Source: Aliiroseovarius sp. Z3 (GTDB lineage Bacteria > Pseudomonadota > Alphaproteobacteria > Rhodobacterales > Rhodobacteraceae). Taken from it: 64,000 nucleotides of DNA. The stretch lies in contig NZ_JAFMZK010000007.1 in NCBI RefSeq assembly GCF_029105185.1, positions 1 to 64,000 on the forward strand, read 5' to 3'. Of this stretch, positions 59,324 through 64,000 are shown piece after piece (the first letter of the stretch is position 1; each line of letters starts with the position of its first letter). The notes beneath the pieces are model-generated. The model was not told where the DNA came from. It was given only the letters and a program-made list of their open reading frames with translations, and ran no database searches. The translations under genes and the position numbers were made by a program.

Positions 59324-60973
59324 ATGACAGGCGCTCTGATCGACAATCTTTTGACCCTTACCGCCGATGCGCTGGCACCGGTTGAAACCGTGTTTGAGGA
59401 CGCCAAGTCATCGGTGCGTGCCACGGTGAGGGAAGGGGATCGGATTTCCGGAGCGAAACTGGAAGAACATCAAGCCGCGGCCCACGCGCTGTCATGGCTT
59501 GCCACATATACCGAAAGCCTGCGCCAGATGAACGCCTGGGCCGGTCGCCTGAACGATGCCGGGCAACTGGGCGAGATGGAGAAGCTGATCCTGCAAATCG
59601 CCTTCGGTGAATATCTGGCGCAGATCAAGGGCGGGATCATGATGAGCCAGAACGAAATGGCGCGCCTGTCGGATATGGGCGTGGACGGTGCGGCCTTGGA
59701 AACCGACGCGATCAACACGCTTGTCGCCCATGGCAACAGCCAATCCGCCCGCACGCGTCTAGTCGAGTTGATGCGCGACAATGCAGGCCACGCCACCTTT
59801 GGCGCCACCGGTCTGGATGAAGAGCTTGAGATGATCCGCGAGACCTTCCGCCGCTATGCCGATGACCGGGTGGTCCCGAATGCACATGAATGGCACCTGA
59901 AGGATGACTATATCCCGATGGAGATCCTTGAGGAACTGGCCGAGATGGGGGTTTTCGGGCTGACCATCCCCGAAGAATACGGTGGCATGGGCCTGTCGAA
60001 AGCGTCGATGGTGGTGGTGTCGGAAGAACTCAGCCGTGGCTATATCGGTGTCGGCTCGCTGGGCACCCGGTCCGAGATCGCCGCCGAATTGATCCTTGCC
60101 GGAGGCACCGACGCGCAGAAGGAACATTGGCTGCCCAAAATCTCGTCCGCCGAAATTCTGCCAACGGCCGTGTTTACCGAACCCAACACTGGGTCCGACC
60201 TTGGCAGCTTGCGCACCCGCGCGGTGAAAAACGCGGATGGTGATTACGAGGTGACGGGCAATAAGACCTGGATCACCCATGCCGCCCGCACCCATGTGAT
60301 GACGCTGCTGGCACGCACCGACCCAACCTCGACCGACCACCGCGGATTGTCGATGTTCCTGGCAGAGAAAACCCCCGGCGATGACGCAAACCCCTTCCCG
60401 ACCGAAGGTATGACTGGGGGCGAGATCGAGGTACTGGGTTATCGCGGCATGAAAGAGTTCGAGTTGGGCTTTGACGGGTTCAAGGTCAAGGGCGAAAACC
60501 TGCTGGGCGGGGAAGAAGGCCAGGGCTTCAAGCAGTTGATGAAAACCTTCGAGGCCGCGCGCATCCAAACTGCCGCCCGCGCCATTGGCGTGGCGCAAAA
60601 CGCGCTGGAGATCGGCATGCAGTATGCCGAAGACCGCAAACAGTTTGGCAAATCGCTGATCAACTTCCCACGCGTTGCCAACAAGCTGGCTATGATGGCG
60701 GTCGAGATCATGGTGGCGCGGCAGCTCACCTATTTCTCGGCGTGGGAAAAAGACCACGATCAGCGTTGTGACCTTGAGGCCGGCATGGCAAAATTGCTGG
60801 GCGCCCGCGTTGCGTGGGCCTGCGCAGACAATGCGCTGCAGATCCACGGCGGCAACGGGTTCGCATTGGAGTATCAAATCAGCCGCGTGTTGTGTGATGC
60901 TCGCATCCTGAACATCTTCGAAGGTGCCGCCGAAATTCAGGCACAGGTCATCGCGCGCCGGTTGCTGGGCTAA
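59324..60973 (+). CDS. mcd: Probable (2S)-methylsuccinyl-CoA dehydrogenase
   Basis: The 549-residue flavoprotein is an acyl-CoA dehydrogenase with an N-terminal extension of about 150 residues (HQAAAHALSWLATYTESLRQ and FGEYLAQIKGG), a layout I associate with Mcd of the ethylmalonyl-CoA pathway. The dehydrogenase core has FTEPNTGSDLGSLRTRAV, RKQFGKSLINFPRVANKL and the catalytic Glu region NIFEGAAEIQAQVIARRL. I chose the ATG at 59324 because AGGAGA lies six bases upstream. It donates electrons to EtfAB. A generic large acyl-CoA dehydrogenase is the alternative. Confidence 0.78.
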   Translation: MTGALIDNLLTLTADALAPVETVFEDAKSSVRATVREGDRISGAKLEEHQAAAHALSWLATYTESLRQMNAWAGRLNDAGQLGEMEKLILQIAFGEYLAQIKGGIMMSQNEMARLSDMGVDGAALETDAINTLVAHGNSQSARTRLVELMRDNAGHATFGATGLDEELEMIRETFRRYADDRVVPNAHEWHLKDDYIPMEILEELAEMGVFGLTIPEEYGGMGLSKASMVVVSEELSRGYIGVGSLGTRSEIAAELILAGGTDAQKEHWLPKISSAEILPTAVFTEPNTGSDLGSLRTRAVKNADGDYEVTGNKTWITHAARTHVMTLLARTDPTSTDHRGLSMFLAEKTPGDDANPFPTEGMTGGEIEVLGYRGMKEFELGFDGFKVKGENLLGGEEGQGFKQLMKTFEAARIQTAARAIGVAQNALEIGMQYAEDRKQFGKSLINFPRVANKLAMMAVEIMVARQLTYFSAWEKDHDQRCDLEAGMAKLLGARVAWACADNALQIHGGNGFALEYQISRVLCDARILNIFEGAAEIQAQVIARRLLG

Positions 60974-61011
60974 CACCTGATGCCGGTGTGTGACTTCGGG
61001 TTGCGGTTGAC

Positions 61012-61066
61012 CATACGCTCGCGTATGCTCTGGGCGCGACTCACATGACCATACTCGTGCGTATGG
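61012..61066 (+). promoter_or_regulatory. Pair of palindromes, probable TetR operator
   Basis: CATACGC TC GCGTATG (61012-61027) is a perfect palindrome. A second, CCATAC TCGTGC GTATGG (61049-61066), shares the CATAC/GTATG arms, with centres 38 bases apart. Both lie directly upstream of the TetR gene, so autoregulation is likely. Confidence 0.65.
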
Positions 61067-61084
61067 AAGCCCGGAGATCGGACA

Positions 61085-61645
61085 ATGCCGACAAAGAAAC
61101 CGCGCCTCAGGGCTGATGACTGGATCAAGGCAGGGCTTGCTGCCCTGACGTCCAAGGGGCCGCAGGCTTTGAAAGCAGAACCCATTGCCCGCGATCTGGG
61201 AACGACAAAAGGGTCATTCTACTGGCATTTCAAAGATGTGCCTGATTTCCACAAGCGGCTTCTTGCCACGTGGGAAGACGATGCGATTGCCGCGATCACG
61301 CAAGCGCTTTCGGAAGGCGACGACCCCGTCAGGCGGCTGTATCAGCTCGGTGACATGGCCGCCTCAACCGACCTGCAAACCGGGGAAGAGCTGGTCGAAA
61401 CCGCAATCCGTGCGTGGGCGTATGGCAGCCCTTTGGCGTCAGAAGCTGTGTATCGTGTCGACCAAAAACGGATGGCGTTGCTTGGCGACATCCTTCGTGA
61501 ACTGGACCTGACAAATCCTGATTTCGCGCGGATCATCTACAGTTCATTTGTGGGAATGAACACGCTGTCCGCCACGGATGCCACGGGCAACAAGAACGCT
61601 ATGTCCACCCTGATGGCCGCTATTCTTGCCCTGCGTGACGCTTAA
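61085..61645 (+). CDS. TetR-family transcriptional regulator
   Basis: The 186-residue protein has an N-terminal TetR helix-turn-helix (WIKAGLAALTSKGPQALKAE, ARDLGTTKGSFYWHFKDVPD) and a C-terminal ligand domain. It sits 111 bp after mcd on the same strand. The inducer is unknown. The palindromes upstream suggest that it regulates itself. Confidence 0.92.
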   Translation: MPTKKPRLRADDWIKAGLAALTSKGPQALKAEPIARDLGTTKGSFYWHFKDVPDFHKRLLATWEDDAIAAITQALSEGDDPVRRLYQLGDMAASTDLQTGEELVETAIRAWAYGSPLASEAVYRVDQKRMALLGDILRELDLTNPDFARIIYSSFVGMNTLSATDATGNKNAMSTLMAAILALRDA

Positions 61646-61685
61646 TCGCGTTGGCAATTCGACGCTTCGGGCGTAAGTTGCACGC

Positions 61686-62084
61686 ATGAAACAGTCATTG
61701 CTCGTCACCGCCGCGCTCGCGTCCCTAACGCTGATGGGATGCAAGGATGAAACGATTTCAGGCTATGCCGACCGCAAAGCCGTGTGGAAGTTGCTTGAAA
61801 TTGATCGAAAGCCCTTTGACGCAGATGCGACGATCTCGTTTCCGACGCAGGGACAGATTGTTGGACAAGCCCCCTGCAACCGCTATTCAAGCGAGCAGAA
61901 AGCCCCCTATCCATGGTTCGAAATCGGCCCCATAGCCGCAACGCGCATGGCCTGCGAAGCATTGAGCGAGGAAAGCCGCTTTTTCACCGCGCTTACCGAG
62001 ATGCGCCAGATCGAGGCTCAGGGTGACATGCTGATCATGTCGAACGAAGCCGGTCGCCAGATGGTGTTCCTGGCCCAGCGCTGA
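61686..62084 (+). CDS. Lipoprotein with META/HslJ-like domain
   Basis: The 132-residue product has the signal MKQSLLVTAALASLTLMGC with lipobox LMGC. The mature part (WKLLEIDRKPFDADATISFP, APCNRYSSE, TRMACEALSEESRFFTAL) follows the META fold seen in HslJ. The function is unknown. It is convergent with recO. Confidence 0.82.
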   Translation: MKQSLLVTAALASLTLMGCKDETISGYADRKAVWKLLEIDRKPFDADATISFPTQGQIVGQAPCNRYSSEQKAPYPWFEIGPIAATRMACEALSEESRFFTALTEMRQIEAQGDMLIMSNEAGRQMVFLAQR

Positions 62085-62094
62085 CGAACCTTGG

Positions 62095-62826
62095 CTAACC
62101 CCGCTGCGCCTCGCGCTTCAGGCGATCAATCAGGCGTGCGCGGGCTTCCGGTAAGGGTTTGTCGCCCAGAGCATGCGCCAACCAACGGGTCAGGAAAAAC
62201 CCTGTTGTTTGAAGCCCGGCAAGGACGTTGTCGTGCACACCGCTGCCAACCCCCAACAAATCCGGGGGCAAGGGCAACAGGCGATCGGCCCACTCCCCCG
62301 CGGCTTCCGCCGATACGGCGCGCCCGGTTTTGGGGGATACATAAGCCAGATCTTCCATCGACCCGGTCACGGCACAGGCTGACAGATCCAGCCCGAAGCC
62401 AAGGTCATCCAACAATGCCAGTTCCCATTTCAGATAGGCCGTCGGCCACGCCTCGTTCACGCCCAGAAGGTCCAGCATCGCCTGTGTGCGGTGATAAAGC
62501 TGCGGATGTGGCTCACGCTCTGGCAAGGAAAACGTCAAAAGCGAAGTGATCGCGTTCAGTCCAGCCAGCGCGGTACGATCAGATAGGACCGTTGCTCGAC
62601 TGCGCAAAGGTTCAACGGAGTAACTGCCAATATGCTCGTCCAGCCGCGCCCGCCACGCGACATCCAATTGCGCGCCCGGTTGCAGGATGGGCGCAATTTT
62701 TCGGCTTGTCCCGCCCCGGACCACGCCCGCATGACGCCCGTGCGATTCCGTGAAAACATCAATGATCACCGAGGTTTCACCATGCTTTCGCACGGACAGA
62801 AGCGCACCCTGATCCCGCCAATCCAT
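62095..62826 (-). CDS. recO: DNA repair protein RecO
   Basis: The roughly 243-residue protein has the N-terminal OB fold ([20 protein letters not shown] and [14 protein letters not shown]) and the helical C-terminal domain. No four-cysteine zinc site is seen. It loads RecA with RecR. GGAGG lies eight bases upstream of the chosen ATG, and the GTG three codons earlier is less likely. The next gene upstream, DUF1491, and era are on the same strand, as in many alphaproteobacteria. Confidence 0.92.
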   Translation of the reverse strand: MDWRDQGALLSVRKHGETSVIIDVFTESHGRHAGVVRGGTSRKIAPILQPGAQLDVAWRARLDEHIGSYSVEPLRSRATVLSDRTALAGLNAITSLLTFSLPEREPHPQLYHRTQAMLDLLGVNEAWPTAYLKWELALLDDLGFGLDLSACAVTGSMEDLAYVSPKTGRAVSAEAAGEWADRLLPLPPDLLGVGSGVHDNVLAGLQTTGFFLTRWLAHALGDKPLPEARARLIDRLKREAQRG

Positions 62827-62880
62827 GCCTGTCACCCTCCTGCGGTCAGACTAGCGGGCACGGCGCTGTTGGCAATGGGA

Positions 62881-63213
62881 TCAATCCGACAAACCCGGCT
62901 CGTCCAACAGATGCCGCCCGTTGCGATCTTCGACCTCGATGACCCACAGGTCAGGATCGAAACTTTTCTGCCGTTCCAGCGCCGCGTCGACATCACTTTC
63001 GTCGCCATCAGCCAAAGCAACCCAGCACCGGTCCCCGGTCATCAGGTCAAAGCTGCGTTGATACGCCACAGCCCGCCCGTCCAGTGTATTCATCTTGACC
63101 AGAACAGCGCCTGCCGTTGCATCGCCCTTCCGGGTGATAAAGGCCGGGATGTCAGACAGGCGCAACCGCGTCAGATAGGCCGCAACCCACAGATCCGCGG
63201 TCAGCCGGGTCAA
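62881..63213 (-). CDS. DUF1491 family protein
   Basis: The 110-residue product starts MTRLTADLWVAAYLTRLRLS and has DIPAFITRKGDATAGAVLVK and FDPDLWVIEVEDRNGRHLLD, the pattern of the DUF1491 family in Rhodobacterales. Its function is unknown. The start overlaps the era stop by four bases, which suggests coupling. Confidence 0.85.
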   Translation of the reverse strand: MTRLTADLWVAAYLTRLRLSDIPAFITRKGDATAGAVLVKMNTLDGRAVAYQRSFDLMTGDRCWVALADGDESDVDAALERQKSFDPDLWVIEVEDRNGRHLLDEPGLSD

Positions 63214-64000
63214 ACGTTGCCATCCTTGAAATCAAGCCCCATCTCGGAATAGCGCTCTTTTTCGTCCAGCCAGTTCGGGCGCACCTTCACTTGCAGGAAC
63301 AGGTGGATCTTGCGCCCCATGAACTCTTCCAATTCGGCGCGGGCGGATTGGCTGACGGCTTTGATGGTCTCGCCCTTCTTGCCCAGAATGATGCCTTTGT
63401 GGCCGTCACGCGCGACATAGATCACCTGATCCACGCGGGCCGAGCCATCCTTGCGCTCTTCCCAGCTCTCGGTTTCCACGGTCAGCTGATAGGGCAGTTC
63501 CTGATGCAGACGCAGGGTCAGCTTCTCGCGCGTCATTTCGGCGGCAATCATCCGCATGGGCAGATCGGCGATCTGATCCTCGGGGTATAGCCATGGTCCT
63601 TCGGGCAGTTGTTCGGCCAGCCATTCGCGCAGGGCCTGAACCCCGTGGCCCTTTTCAGCCGAGATCATGAAGGTCTCGGCAAAGTCATACCGGTCGTTCA
63701 AATCCTTCGCCAAGGCCAACAGCACTTCGGCTTTCACCTTGTCGATCTTGTTGATGGCAAGGGCAACCGTGCGGCCTTTGCCGATCTCTTCCAGACCGTC
63801 GAGAATGCGCTGGACACCCTCGGTCACACCACGATGGGCTTCGACCAGAAGCACGGTGATGTCGGCGTCAGCAGCCCCACCCCACGCGGCGGCGACCATC
63901 GCCCGGTCAAGACGGCGGCGCGGTTGAAACAGGCCGGGCGTGTCCACGAACACGATCTGCGTGTCGCCCTCAATCGCCACACCGCGAATGCGCGCCCGCG
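63210..64000 (-). CDS. era: GTPase Era, 3' part
   Basis: The window holds about 263 residues and the gene continues past the right edge. The G3 motif VDTPGLFQP, the G4 NKID and the G5 SAEKG are present, and the KH domain has GHKGIILGKKGETIKAV. The missing part is the G1 P-loop. Era binds 16S rRNA and helps assemble the 30S subunit. The codon order era-DUF1491-recO is conserved in the group. Confidence 0.97.
   Translation of the reverse strand, partial: RARIRGVAIEGDTQIVFVDTPGLFQPRRRLDRAMVAAAWGGAADADITVLLVEAHRGVTEGVQRILDGLEEIGKGRTVALAINKIDKVKAEVLLALAKDLNDRYDFAETFMISAEKGHGVQALREWLAEQLPEGPWLYPEDQIADLPMRMIAAEMTREKLTLRLHQELPYQLTVETESWEERKDGSARVDQVIYVARDGHKGIILGKKGETIKAVSQSARAELEEFMGRKIHLFLQVKVRPNWLDEKERYSEMGLDFKDGNV

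Overview
The window is a 64 kb stretch of an alphaproteobacterial chromosome, most likely from the Roseobacter/Rhodobacter group (Rhodobacterales). The evidence is the S14 protein of the zinc-free type, the ChvG-ChvI / truncated HprK / RapZ / mannose-type EIIA / HPr cluster next to pckA, a probable methylsuccinyl-CoA dehydrogenase of the ethylmalonyl-CoA pathway, DUF6473 and DUF1491 genes, and a GC-rich sequence. No species can be named from the sequence alone.

Positions 1-43900 are almost entirely on the minus strand and hold the translation and transcription core. In transcription order this is parC, a DUF898 membrane protein, an M48 protease, tuf copy 2, a NYN ribonuclease, tRNA-Trp, secE, nusG, rplK, rplA, rplJ, rplL, rpoB, rpoC, an EamA transporter, rpsL, rpsG, fusA, tuf copy 1, a SieB-like membrane protein, rpsJ, rplC, rplD, rplW, a cargo island, rplB, rpsS, rplV, rpsC, rplP, a second cargo island, rpmC, rpsQ, rplN, rplX, rplE, rpsN, rpsH, rplF, rplR, rpsE and the start of rpmD.

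The ribosomal run keeps canonical order but is split. Terminators follow rplW and rplP, and recognisable promoters precede rpsJ and rpmC. The first island (10284-14524) carries two small membrane proteins, a lipoprotein, an L,D-transpeptidase and an SRPBCC-ArsR-VOC cluster with its own palindromic operators. The second (4160-7641) carries three iron-binding proteins (a bacterioferritin-like protein lacking the haem methionine, a TIGR02466 oxygenase-like protein and a hemerythrin) plus two exported proteins. The two tuf genes lie inside an apparently exact 1539-bp repeat that includes 362 bp of 3' flank, two terminators and a vestige of a tuf 3' end.

Positions 44000-64000 are mixed-strand metabolism and signalling. 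They include an SH3-domain protein, an SDR, a B12 adenosyltransferase, etfBA, a frameshifted DUF6473 gene, a 3-hydroxyacyl-CoA dehydrogenase and an acyltransferase. The PTS-type regulatory set (HPr, EIIA, RapZ, HprK) follows chvI-chvG, with divergent pckA. A TauE/SafE permease, mcd, a TetR regulator, recO, DUF1491 and the 3' part of era follow. The B12 adenosyltransferase, EtfAB, the acyl-CoA enzymes and PckA fit a C2 and fatty-acid assimilation programme, though only proximity supports the link here.

I saw no CRISPR array, insertion sequence, prophage structural gene or rRNA. No complete new multi-gene system is proven. The best leads are the tuf repeat and its vestige, the pckA leader stem-loop, the membrane-anchored NYN nuclease beside tuf, and the cargo genes inside the ribosomal cluster.
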